DNA of 64,000 nucleotides, taken from contig NZ_QTJY01000009.1 of NCBI RefSeq assembly GCF_003703975.1, forward strand, positions 208,632 to 272,631, written 5' to 3'. Below are positions 15,729 through 23,601 of the stretch, one piece after another. This stretch comes from Larkinella soli. Lineage in GTDB: Bacteria; Bacteroidota; Bacteroidia; Cytophagales; Spirosomataceae. The notes under the pieces were generated by a model. That model ran no database searches. It was not told the origin of the DNA and saw only the letters and a program-made list of their open reading frames with translations. The number at the start of each line of letters is the position of its first letter. Position 1 is the stretch's first letter. The translations under genes were made by a program, and so were the position numbers.

Positions 15729-17588
15729 ATGTATTCCTCCATGCAAACAACGAGTCTTCTGTTTTTCGTTTCACTGTGGCTGATTTCAGCTCTGAAGGCC
15801 CAGCCGGTCCGTTTCGCGTTCGTCACCGACACCCACATCGGCGCCCCGGTCACCGCCGTCGAGGACCTCCGGCGAACCGTCTCCGACCTCAACGCCCTGA
15901 CCGACATCGACTTCGTGGTCTTCACCGGCGACGTCACCGATTTCGGCTCCGACGAGGAGCTGCGGACGGCCAAAGGCGTGCTCGACGGGCTGAACAAAAA
16001 ATGGTACATCTTTCCGGGAAATCACGATACCAAGTGGTCGGAAAACGGCTGCAACAGCTTCCGGAAGGTGTTCGGAGCCGAGCGGTTTTCGTTCACCTTC
16101 GGCAACTACCGGTTCATCGGCTGCGGCAGCGGCCCCAACATGCGGATGTCGCCGGGGCTGGTGGCGCGGGAGGACGTGCTCTGGCTCCGGAGCGAGGTCG
16201 AAAAGCTCAAAGGCTCCGACCAGCCGGTTATATTCATGAACCACTATCCGCTCGACGAGTCGCTGGCAAACTGGTACCTGCTCATCGACGAAATCAAGAA
16301 AACCAACGTCCAGGCCGCCCTCTGCGGTCACGGCCACGCCAACCGGGCGCTGGATTTCGAAGGCATACCGGGAACGATGGGCCGCTCGAACCTGCGGGCT
16401 AAAGACGCCGTCGGCGGTTATAACCTCGTCACGATGCGGAACGATACCATGACCTTCGCCGAGCGGACGCCGGGCCGGCAAACCGGCCCCGTCTGGCGAA
16501 CCGTTCTCCTGAAAAACCATCACTTCGGCCAGGAAACCGCCCGGAGCTATCCCCGCCCTTCCTATGACATGAACCGGCAGTATCCCGGCGTGGAGGTCGT
16601 CTGGGCGAAACAGGACAGCAGCGACGTGGGCGCGGGTCTGGTCGAGAGCGACGGTTTCTGCATCTATCCCAACACCAACGGGCAGATCGTGGCCCTCGCG
16701 ACGGCCGACGGGCAGGTACGCTGGCGGTTTTCGACGGGCGGAAAAGTCTATTCGACCCCGGCCGTGCGGAAAAACCGGGTCGTGGTGGCTTCTACCGACG
16801 GCACCATCTACTGCCTCGACAAGCGCAGCGGGCGGCTGCTCTGGAAGCAGGAGACCGGGCGGCCCATCGTGGCCTCTCCGCTCATCGACGGAAACCGGGT
16901 GTATATCGGCAGTTCGGAAGGGAAGTTCCGGGCGCTCTCGCTGACCGACGGTCGGGTTCGCTGGACGTTCGGCGGGGTGAAGGGCTTCGTGGAATCGGTG
17001 CCGGTGACCGACCGGCGGAAGGTCTATTTCGGATCGTGGGGATCGAACCTGTACGCGCTCGACAAAAAAACCGGCGATACGGCCTGGACCTGGACCAACG
17101 GCAAATCCCGCAACTTCTCACCGGCCGCCTGCGTGCCCGTTCTGTCCGGTAACCGCATCTTCATCCAGACCCCCGACCGCACCGTGACGGCCATCGATGC
17201 CGGAACCGGCCGTGAATTCTGGAAAACCAGCCGCCATAAAGGCTTCGAGTCGATGGGCGTTTCGGCAGACCGTTCGCTGATTTACGTCAAGTGCATGCAG
17301 GACTCGCTCTGGGCCATCCCGACGGCTTCGGCCGACGGCGAGGGGGCGTGGTACGTCAACTGCGGGTTCGGCTACGAGATCAGCCCCGGCCCGGTGACCG
17401 AACAGGACGACCGGATCTATATCCCGACCGACGAGGGCGTGCTCTACGTCGTCGACCGCCGGACCCGCCGGACGGCCTGGTCGCACAAGCTCTCGAACGC
17501 GATGGTCAACCGGGTCTGGCCGCTGGGCAACGGCCGGGTTCTGGCCGCCACCATGGACGGAAAAATAGCCCTGATAAAAGGTATTTAA
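15729..17588 (+). CDS. Metallophosphoesterase fused to PQQ-like beta-propeller, exported
   Basis: A 619-residue exported protein. The signal peptide is the hydrophobic TSLLFFVSLWLISALKA. Residues about 25-270 form a calcineurin-like phosphoesterase with the metal-binding motifs FVTDTHIG, FTGDVTDF, FPGNHDTKW, MNHYP and CGHGHANR all intact. Residues about 300-615 are seven or so PQQ/WD-like beta-propeller repeats, each with a pattern such as GQIVALATADGQVRWRF, GTIYCLDKRSGRLLWKQ and NLYALDKKTGDTAWTW. The start could also be the ATG at 15741, which leaves the signal intact. It lies 51 bases from the divergent kinase operon and ends at a strong bidirectional terminator. The substrate is unknown. 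Confidence 0.9.
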   Translation: MYSSMQTTSLLFFVSLWLISALKAQPVRFAFVTDTHIGAPVTAVEDLRRTVSDLNALTDIDFVVFTGDVTDFGSDEELRTAKGVLDGLNKKWYIFPGNHDTKWSENGCNSFRKVFGAERFSFTFGNYRFIGCGSGPNMRMSPGLVAREDVLWLRSEVEKLKGSDQPVIFMNHYPLDESLANWYLLIDEIKKTNVQAALCGHGHANRALDFEGIPGTMGRSNLRAKDAVGGYNLVTMRNDTMTFAERTPGRQTGPVWRTVLLKNHHFGQETARSYPRPSYDMNRQYPGVEVVWAKQDSSDVGAGLVESDGFCIYPNTNGQIVALATADGQVRWRFSTGGKVYSTPAVRKNRVVVASTDGTIYCLDKRSGRLLWKQETGRPIVASPLIDGNRVYIGSSEGKFRALSLTDGRVRWTFGGVKGFVESVPVTDRRKVYFGSWGSNLYALDKKTGDTAWTWTNGKSRNFSPAACVPVLSGNRIFIQTPDRTVTAIDAGTGREFWKTSRHKGFESMGVSADRSLIYVKCMQDSLWAIPTASADGEGAWYVNCGFGYEISPGPVTEQDDRIYIPTDEGVLYVVDRRTRRTAWSHKLSNAMVNRVWPLGNGRVLAATMDGKIALIKGI

Positions 17589-17618
17589 CAGACAAATAAT
17601 ATAATAATTTGACCACAA

Positions 17619-17663
17619 AAAAGCCACCGTAAAACCGCTTGGAATGGTTTTACGGTGGCTTTT
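17619..17663. terminator. Bidirectional Rho-independent terminator
   Basis: Perfect 18-base arms (17619-17636 and 17646-17663, ggttttacggtggctttt on the right) around a nine-base loop. A-tract on one side and T-tract on the other let it serve both the phosphoesterase gene and the convergent small gene. Confidence 0.9.
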
Positions 17664-17693
17664 ATACATTAGCTGTCTGTCTAATTGTCGGTC

Positions 17694-18005
17694 TCAGGCA
17701 AGCCCTCTCCGGGTAGCGAATTTTTTATACAGATTGGTAAAAATATTCTGCGAAGCTCCGGCCCGGACGGCTTCGGCAAGAAGCACCCAGCGGTTTCTTC
17801 CCAGTACACTGTCGACGGTATTGTTCCGCCGGCGGTAATACACCATGTAATCGTCAGGGATGCGGACGATGGATAAAGTGTCCTCTTTATCAACCTGTTT
17901 CGTGGTAATCAGGGCGGCCAGGTAAGCCCGGGCATCCTCGATGGTATCCGTGTAGGTGATGTGAGTATCTTTTCCGTCGTAGTGTACTGTCATGTAAGTA
18001 GTCAT
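17694..18005 (-). CDS. Small hypothetical protein
   Basis: A 103-residue protein that I do not recognise. It is mixed alpha/beta with no signal peptide or membrane segment. The visible pattern is an N-terminal beta hairpin (TVHYDGKDTHITYTDTIED), a helix (ARAYLAALITTK), a basic strand (YMVYYRRRNNTVD) and a basic C-terminal helix (NIFTNLYKKFATRRG), which could bind nucleic acid. It has its own ATG and ends at the shared terminator at 17619-17663, convergent with the phosphoesterase gene, which supports it being a real transcription unit. No function can be assigned. Confidence 0.6.
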   Translation of the reverse strand: MTTYMTVHYDGKDTHITYTDTIEDARAYLAALITTKQVDKEDTLSIVRIPDDYMVYYRRRNNTVDSVLGRNRWVLLAEAVRAGASQNIFTNLYKKFATRRGLA

Positions 18006-18105
18006 AAGACAAAACCGGTTCAGGTGAAACGCGATACAATGTTACTGATTTTGAGTATATATACCCATTAAGTACCGATGAAAATTTTTATGCGGATCGG
18101 AATTG

Positions 18106-19026
18106 TTATTTTAAGGTAACTTTCATCGTTGTCTGGTTATACCCGGCGAAGCAGCCCAGCCCGCCTTCGATGTTGGTCGGCAGCAATACCGGCTCGGCAA
18201 ACGGGTTGTTGTCGGCCTGTTTCTGCAGGGCCAGCGCCCGGTGGTACTGGTAGTAGGCTTCTTCCACATTCAGCAGAACGGCCCGCACCTGCGCCTTTTC
18301 ATACAGGCCGGAAAAACCGGTGAGGGGCGCCGTAGAAGTGTTGCTGCCCTGGAGGTAGCCGCGGTAGGAGGCCAGCTGCCGGCCCTGTCCGTTCCGGTCG
18401 GTGAGCAGCGACGTGAGCGGGTCCGACGACTCGAACACGACGGAGGCCGTCTGCGACCGCGCCCCGGCATCGGTTTTACAGCCGGCGCAGGCCGCCGTGT
18501 AGCTGAAGGCGCCCTGCGTCTGGTAAAAGTTGGCCGTGGCGCCGGGGTCCTGCCAGAAATAGCGCACGAAATACTTAGAGGCCCCGCTTTCCCGCACGGA
18601 ATCGAGCTGGACCCGCTGCAGGGCCACCGACGGCGGGATCGTACACCGGCCCGAGGCCCGCAGGCCGTCCGGTGTCTGGGCCACGATCTGGTAGGTTTCT
18701 CCCTCCCGGATCGGGAAGTTTTTGGCCGGGGCCATATAGGCCTGCTGCTTGCCGTTGTAGGTCAGTTTGATGGACCGGCTGCCGCTGCTCAGGGTGACGA
18801 CGGCTTTGGAAACGACGCCGTAGTTGGTGGTGTAGTTGGCATCGCCCACCGGCCGGGTGGAGTTGACCTTGACCACCAGCAGCGAATCCTGGGGCGACAG
18901 AAAGCCGACCAGGACGAGCCGGGTGGCGGGTTGGTCGAAGGTGCCGGGAGCGACTTCCTCCCTCATGTTCTGGCAGCCGGCCGCCAGGAGCGTGACGACG
19001 AGGCCAAGGATGCATGTAAGTTTCAT
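18106..19026 (-). CDS. DUF4249 family lipoprotein
   Basis: A 306-residue outer-membrane-associated lipoprotein. The signal ends VTLLAAGC with the lipidated Cys near residue 18. The body matches the DUF4249 plan: VLVGFLSPQDSLLVVKVNSTRP near the N-terminus, VTLSSGSRSIKLTYN, then GETYQIVAQTPDGLRASGRC, a stretch typical of the family. The C-terminal ALQKQADNNPFAEPVLLPTN and IEGGLGCFAGYN are the most conserved blocks. DUF4249 genes usually sit directly after a TonB-dependent receptor, as here (59 bases downstream of the receptor stop), so the two are likely partners in uptake. The substrate is unknown. Confidence 0.9.
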   Translation of the reverse strand: MKLTCILGLVVTLLAAGCQNMREEVAPGTFDQPATRLVLVGFLSPQDSLLVVKVNSTRPVGDANYTTNYGVVSKAVVTLSSGSRSIKLTYNGKQQAYMAPAKNFPIREGETYQIVAQTPDGLRASGRCTIPPSVALQRVQLDSVRESGASKYFVRYFWQDPGATANFYQTQGAFSYTAACAGCKTDAGARSQTASVVFESSDPLTSLLTDRNGQGRQLASYRGYLQGSNTSTAPLTGFSGLYEKAQVRAVLLNVEEAYYQYHRALALQKQADNNPFAEPVLLPTNIEGGLGCFAGYNQTTMKVTLK

Positions 19027-19085
19027 GGAGACAGAGTTTATAAGACGGAGTGACAGACTATTTTATAAAAAAAGACAGAGAAGAC

Positions 19086-21461
19086 TCAAAACGAAAAACT
19101 ATAACTCAGCGTCGGCACGACCGGGAACAGCGAATACCGGTACAGGACCGTCCGCGAGGGCTTGTCGGCCTGTTCGACCTTGCTTTCCAGCGAATAATAG
19201 AACGGGTTGCGCCGGTTGTAGGCGTTGTAAACGCTCAGCTCCCAGGTCCGTTCGTGCGACCGCTTCCGGGTATGGTATTGCAGGCTCAGGTCCATTCGGT
19301 GGAAGGCTTCCCCGCGGAAGCTGTTCTTCTCCCCGTAGTCCTTCACGATCTGGTTGTTGCCCAGCCCGCCGGTCTGCGGCTGGTTGGGGTTGAGGGCGTA
19401 GCGGGCCAGCGGCAGCGTCAGCGCCTGCCCCGTGCCGTATACCCAGGTTCCCGACAGCCGAACCTTTGAACTCAATTCATAAATGCCGACCAGCGAGAAG
19501 TCGTGCCGGCGGTCGTAGCGCGGGAAGAAGGGGCGGCCGCCGTTCAGCTCGGCAAACTGCCACTGCGTCCAGGAGAGCGTATAGCCGATCCAGCCCGACA
19601 GCTGGCCCTTCTTCTTCTGGAGCAGTACCTCAGCCCCGTACGACCAGCCTTTCCCGGCCGTCACGTTATCCTCCCAGCGGGGCTTTTCCCCCGTCGGGCT
19701 GTTCTGCGGCAGCAGAAAGCTCGCCCCCTCGCGGTAGCTCAGGTTGTTGGTCATGGTTTTGTGGTACGCTTCGACCGTCAGCGCCATGCCCGGTGAAAAG
19801 TCTTTGGCCAGCCCGAACGAGAACTGCTCCGACTGCTGCGGCCGCACGCGGTCGGTGGTCGGCACCCAGAGGTCGGTCGGCAGGCCGACGCCGGTGTTCG
19901 ACAGCATGTGGACGTACTGGTTCATCCGGGCATAGGCCGCCTTCACCGACCAGGCGGCCGGCAGTTCCCAGGCGACGGACAGCCGCGGTTCAGGCCGGGC
20001 ATACCGGGTGGTTTCGTATTGAAAATAACTCAGCCGGATGCCTCCGTTGATCCGGAGATGGCGGGTCGGCTGCCAGAGGTCTTCGGCGTAGATTCCGGTT
20101 TCGAGCACGTCGGTCCGCTCGTAGGAGTCGGGCTGGTATTTCCGGTTCTCGCTCGACACGACGGCGCTGGGGGTAAAGCGGTGGGTGGTGGCCAGCAGCC
20201 CGAACTTCAGCTGGTGGCTCGTACCGGCCTGGAAATCGAGGTCATGCTTGATCGAAAAATCCCGGATCCCCGATACGTAGGCCAGCCGGTACACCTGGTC
20301 GGAGCCGGGAGCGGTTTCCTGGTTGGACACCGTCAGCTGATACCGGCTGAACAGGAGGGAGGTGGCCGACGACAGGCGGTCGGAGAAGCGGTGACTCCAC
20401 CGGAGAGAACCCGTCGCGTTCGACCAGTCGAGGCCGGCGCGCAGGTTATGGTCGTTGTATTCGCGACGGCCCTGGAAGGCGTCCGTTCCCATAAAACCGC
20501 TGACGGTCAGGCGGTCGCGGGGGCCGAGGTCGAAGGCCAGTTTGGCGTTGTAATCCGAGAACGCAGACTGAGTGGGCAGGCTGCCGCTCCCGTCGGAAGC
20601 GAACATCCGGGTGAGCAGGCCGAGATAGCACTGGCGGGCGGACACCAGAAAGGAAGCCCGGCCCTTTTGCAGGGGACCTTCGAGCGTAAAGCGGGAAGCA
20701 ATCAGACCGGCGCTGCCCGTTCCGTGGAGCTTCTGGTTGTCGCCCTCTTTCATGTCCATTTCAATGACCGAGGAAAGCCGGCCGCCGTAGCGGGCCGGAA
20801 AACCGCCCTTCGTCAGCGAGACGTTCCGGAGGGCGTCGCCGTTGAAGACCGAGAAGAAACCCAGCAGGTGGTTCGGGTTGTAGACGACGGCTTCGTCAAG
20901 CGTGATCAGGTTCTGGTCGGGACCGCCCCCGCGGACGTAGATGCCGGTGGTGCCTTCGGCCGCTTTCTGAACACCCGGCAGCAGTTGCAGCACTTTCAGC
21001 ACGTCTTTCTCACCCAGCAGGGCCGGCAACTGGCGAATCTGGGTGATCGGAACGCTCAGCCGGCTTAGCTGCGGGGTTTGCGTCTCTCCGCTCCGGTTCA
21101 GCCGGACGGCGACTTCGTTCAGGTCCTGACCGGGCGTCAGGAAAACATCCTGGGAGGCCGACCGATGGAAGGAAAGCGTCCGGTAAATGGTTTGGAATCC
21201 GACAAAAGAGTAGGCCACTTTCAGCGTATCCGAAACCGGGGCCGTCAGTGTGTAATAACCGGACGCGTCGGTGGTGGTGCCGATTCGATAATCGGGTAAG
21301 TAAATGTTGACGCCATGGAGGGGACGCCGGGAGTCGTTTTCCCGGACAAAACCGGAAAGGGAAGTAACCGGTTGAGCGAGCCCGTTAAATGCGCAAAAAA
21401 TGAGGATTGCGCCTATATAGGTAGAAGGTTGCTTCACGTTATCAGACAGAAACTTTAACAT
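19086..21461 (-). CDS. TonB-dependent receptor with carboxypeptidase-like regulatory domain
   Basis: A 791-residue outer membrane receptor. After the signal region (about residues 1-29, ending NGLAQP) comes a carboxypeptidase-regulatory-like domain (SLSGFVRENDSRRPLHGVNI, GTTTDASGYYTL, YSFVGFQT). The plug follows with ITQIRQLPALLGEKDVLK, LLPGVQKAAEGTTGIYVRGG and GPDQNLITLDEAVVYNP. The barrel ends VPTLSYSFSF with an aromatic terminus. It belongs to the group paired with DUF4249 lipoproteins rather than to SusC. A perfect -10-like TAAATTTG lies on the minus strand at 21525-21532 and a hairpin abuts the start codon (21462-21483). The ligand is unknown; siderophore or peptide are possibilities. 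Confidence 0.93.
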   Translation of the reverse strand: MLKFLSDNVKQPSTYIGAILIFCAFNGLAQPVTSLSGFVRENDSRRPLHGVNIYLPDYRIGTTTDASGYYTLTAPVSDTLKVAYSFVGFQTIYRTLSFHRSASQDVFLTPGQDLNEVAVRLNRSGETQTPQLSRLSVPITQIRQLPALLGEKDVLKVLQLLPGVQKAAEGTTGIYVRGGGPDQNLITLDEAVVYNPNHLLGFFSVFNGDALRNVSLTKGGFPARYGGRLSSVIEMDMKEGDNQKLHGTGSAGLIASRFTLEGPLQKGRASFLVSARQCYLGLLTRMFASDGSGSLPTQSAFSDYNAKLAFDLGPRDRLTVSGFMGTDAFQGRREYNDHNLRAGLDWSNATGSLRWSHRFSDRLSSATSLLFSRYQLTVSNQETAPGSDQVYRLAYVSGIRDFSIKHDLDFQAGTSHQLKFGLLATTHRFTPSAVVSSENRKYQPDSYERTDVLETGIYAEDLWQPTRHLRINGGIRLSYFQYETTRYARPEPRLSVAWELPAAWSVKAAYARMNQYVHMLSNTGVGLPTDLWVPTTDRVRPQQSEQFSFGLAKDFSPGMALTVEAYHKTMTNNLSYREGASFLLPQNSPTGEKPRWEDNVTAGKGWSYGAEVLLQKKKGQLSGWIGYTLSWTQWQFAELNGGRPFFPRYDRRHDFSLVGIYELSSKVRLSGTWVYGTGQALTLPLARYALNPNQPQTGGLGNNQIVKDYGEKNSFRGEAFHRMDLSLQYHTRKRSHERTWELSVYNAYNRRNPFYYSLESKVEQADKPSRTVLYRYSLFPVVPTLSYSFSF

Positions 21462-21483
21462 AAATAAGTATTTTTACTTATTT
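21462..21483 (-). promoter_or_regulatory. Leader hairpin next to the receptor start codon
   Basis: Nine-base arms AAATAAGTA (21462-21470) and TACTTATTT (21475-21483) with loop TTTT, directly before the ATG on the minus strand. It could affect ribosome access. AT-only stems are weak, so confidence is modest. Confidence 0.4.
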
Positions 21484-22346
21484 TTTACTATTTATTTCCC
21501 TGTTAACGTTGAGTAATCGTGTAACAAATTTATACACTTTTAAATAACATGGAAATAAGGCTGACAAATAAATCGAGTGACAAAATGGTCGTTTTTAATG
21601 AAATAGCTGAAATTCTGATAAATGAAAGGGATTCAGCGGGCCGAAAAGTTATTATGCGGCAGGCTAATATTTTCGTAAAACGGCATAAATATTTATCACT
21701 TTTAGAAAACCGAAGAACCGGCCCCCGGAATCCCGAATGCCGGAGGCAGTCCCTTCCGGAGCTGGTCCGGATGAAAGGATACGCTGAATAAGAACCGGAT
21801 CGTGCCGCTTTTGGCACTGGAAGGAAGTGTTTCGGCTTAGGTCGCGAACCAGCCGTATCGGTCGTTGCCTGCGTGGCCCGGCCCCTGACGGTCACCTTTT
21901 TTTCTCCGGGTCGGGCAGACGGAACAGGCAGATTAAAGGGGCCGGTGTTTTTCGTTTATTTCTGTTTGATAAAAGCGGATCGGGCCGTGTCCGGATTCGT
22001 ATACCGAATAATCACTTTTGATTCTGATAATTCGTCTTCTTTCGAGCCTCCTCCCAAATTGTCGGCCTTTCGTTTCCCGGATCACAGGTGCTTCCGTCAC
22101 CGTAGAAATCCACCCTGGTTCTCCGGACGATTCTCCGGGTAGATTGGGCTTACTGGTATATCGGTCTCACGGACAGGGATTTAAGTCAGTATCTTGCTGG
22201 CTTGGAGGGAGCGTGCGGGGCCGGGGCCGATAGCGAATTCACCGGATACTACAAAACGTAATCCGTGAACAAATATTTAATTAACAGACAAAAGAAATTC
22301 GTGGTGGCATAGAGTTTGCTCACCTTGACTGAAAGTAGAGGAGGTT
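21462..22346. other. AT-rich intergenic region without a convincing gene
   Basis: About 885 bases between the divergent TonB receptor and LytTR genes. The part up to about 21720 is clearly AT-richer than the rest. An 80-codon open frame (21549-21791) exists, but it starts AT-rich and ends in GC-rich arginine-heavy sequence and shows no domain. A minus-strand TAAATTTG (21525-21532) is a likely -10 element for the receptor gene. I see nothing else with clear function. Confidence 0.5.
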
Positions 22347-22724
22347 GTGAACTCAACGTTAAAGTCCATGAATACAGCACGTACCAGTATCAAAGTAAGA
22401 GATCGCCGGGGAAGGGCCGTCACCATTGCTGCCAAGCAAATCCTTTTTTTTGAAGGCTGGAGCAATTATAGCCGAATCCATCTGAATAACCAGAGCGGAT
22501 TCGTTTCAAGTTACACATTAAAGGAGCAGCAGGAGTACCATCCCACGTTCTGGCGCATTTCAAGATCGCATCTGGTCAACCCGGAACACATCGTACGGCT
22601 GGACCTGAATGATATGCACAACAGCTGGGTCGAATTGTCGGACGAAACCCGATTGTCCGTCAGCCGCCGGAGGGTGAAGTCCATCGTCATGCTGTCAAAG
22701 TATTTTAGCCTGCCGCTTCCCTGA
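22347..22724 (+). CDS. Orphan LytTR DNA-binding domain protein
   Basis: A 118-125 residue protein made up almost entirely of one LytTR domain, a beta-rich DNA-binding fold typical of AlgR/AgrA regulators. Visible family blocks are IKVRDRRGRAVTIAAKQILF, FEGWSNYSRIHL (normally EA-x-x-NY), SGFVSSYTLKE, FWRISRSHLVNPEHIVRL (the conserved F-x-R-x-H-x-S-x-L-V-N block) and LSVSRRRVKSI. There is no receiver domain, so activity is not controlled by phosphorylation in cis. The start is a GTG at 22347 or the ATG at 22368; a purine-rich stretch AGAGGAGG at 22337-22344 is very close to the GTG. No partner kinase is adjacent. Confidence 0.85.
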   Translation: MNSTLKSMNTARTSIKVRDRRGRAVTIAAKQILFFEGWSNYSRIHLNNQSGFVSSYTLKEQQEYHPTFWRISRSHLVNPEHIVRLDLNDMHNSWVELSDETRLSVSRRRVKSIVMLSKYFSLPLP

Positions 22725-22755
22725 CCCGTTATTCCGGATCGGAGTTTCCTTCCCG

Positions 22756-22793
22756 CCCGGCAGGGTTCAAACCTGAAAAAAGGCCCTGCCGGG
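22756..22793 (+). terminator. Possible terminator or hairpin after the LytTR gene
   Basis: CCCGGCAGGG (22756-22765) and CCCTGCCGGG (22784-22793) form perfect 10-base arms with an 18-base loop. There is no T-tract, so termination is uncertain. Confidence 0.4.
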
Positions 22794-22837
22794 GTTAATC
22801 GCCCGGTTTGTACGAAGCATACCGGCTACTCGACGTT

Positions 22838-23596
22838 ATGAAAAACATTTCCGGAATTACGGGCCTCTGGCTCGCTTTCGTCCTGCTGACGGTCGGCCCG
22901 GCCGCCAACGGCCGGGCCGTGGCCGGGCCGGGCTACGATGGGCCGGGCCGCGATGGGTCGGGCCGGGATTCGCTCACGGTCCAGCCCCGTTTCGGGCTGA
23001 ATGCGTCGGCGGGCCTGCCCGGCTTCGGCCTTCAGTTGGCCTATCGTCTGCCGACCCGGCCGCAGCTGGCCGTTCGGGCCGGTTTCACGTATTTTGCCCG
23101 TCGTCGGCCCTTCCGGTTATCGGTGGGCGACGATTCCCGCCTGTCGGTCGATCCCGACCTGGTCATCAGCATGGCGCAGGCGTCCCTGAAATGGCATCCT
23201 TTTCCGAAGAGTTCGTTTTTTGCGTCCCTCGGGGGCGGCTATGCCTGGCATCCGGGCCTGGGAGCCATGCTTCAGGCCGAAGACAAACTGAATCTCGGCG
23301 GCATCGAAATGACCCCGGATAACGTTGGTGTCATCCGTACCTCGCTGGTCTGGAGCCGCCTGCGCGGCTATGCCGGGCTGGGCTTCGGCCGGTCGGTTCC
23401 GCGCCGGCGCTTCGGCTTCGGGGCCGAGCTGGGCGTTTATTACCAGGGAGCGCCCCGGGTCGATCTGCAATATGAAGGATTTCTGGAAACCACTACGCTG
23501 AAGGAACAGGTGCCGACCATCGAGCACAACCTGCGCGGTTACCGCTGGCTGCCCGTTCTCCAGTTTGTTTTCACCTACGCCATTCGTCCGCACTGA
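22838..23596 (+). CDS. Hypothetical exported protein, probable outer membrane beta-barrel
   Basis: A 252-residue protein starting at the ATG at 22838, which places a signal peptide (ISGITGLWLAFVLLTVGPAA) at the N-terminus. A short linker holds near-repeats of a five-residue unit (GPGYD, GPGRD, GSGRD). The rest alternates short amphipathic strands and turns (GLNASAGLPGFGLQLAYRL, LAVRAGFTYFARR, ASLKWHPFPKSSFFASLGGG, YAGLGFGRSVPRR, FGFGAELGVYYQG) and ends in VLQFVFTYAIRPH. This is the look of an eight- to ten-strand barrel of the OmpA/OprF-like type, without an identifiable family. It lies five bases before the next gene, so the two form an operon. Confidence 0.75.
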   Translation: MKNISGITGLWLAFVLLTVGPAANGRAVAGPGYDGPGRDGSGRDSLTVQPRFGLNASAGLPGFGLQLAYRLPTRPQLAVRAGFTYFARRRPFRLSVGDDSRLSVDPDLVISMAQASLKWHPFPKSSFFASLGGGYAWHPGLGAMLQAEDKLNLGGIEMTPDNVGVIRTSLVWSRLRGYAGLGFGRSVPRRRFGFGAELGVYYQGAPRVDLQYEGFLETTTLKEQVPTIEHNLRGYRWLPVLQFVFTYAIRPH

Positions 23597-23601
23597 CCGT
23601 T

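Noticed and set aside
21549..21791. An 80-codon open frame in the AT-rich gap
   Set aside because: It changes from AT-rich to GC-rich arginine-heavy sequence, has no domain, and sits over the receptor promoter region.
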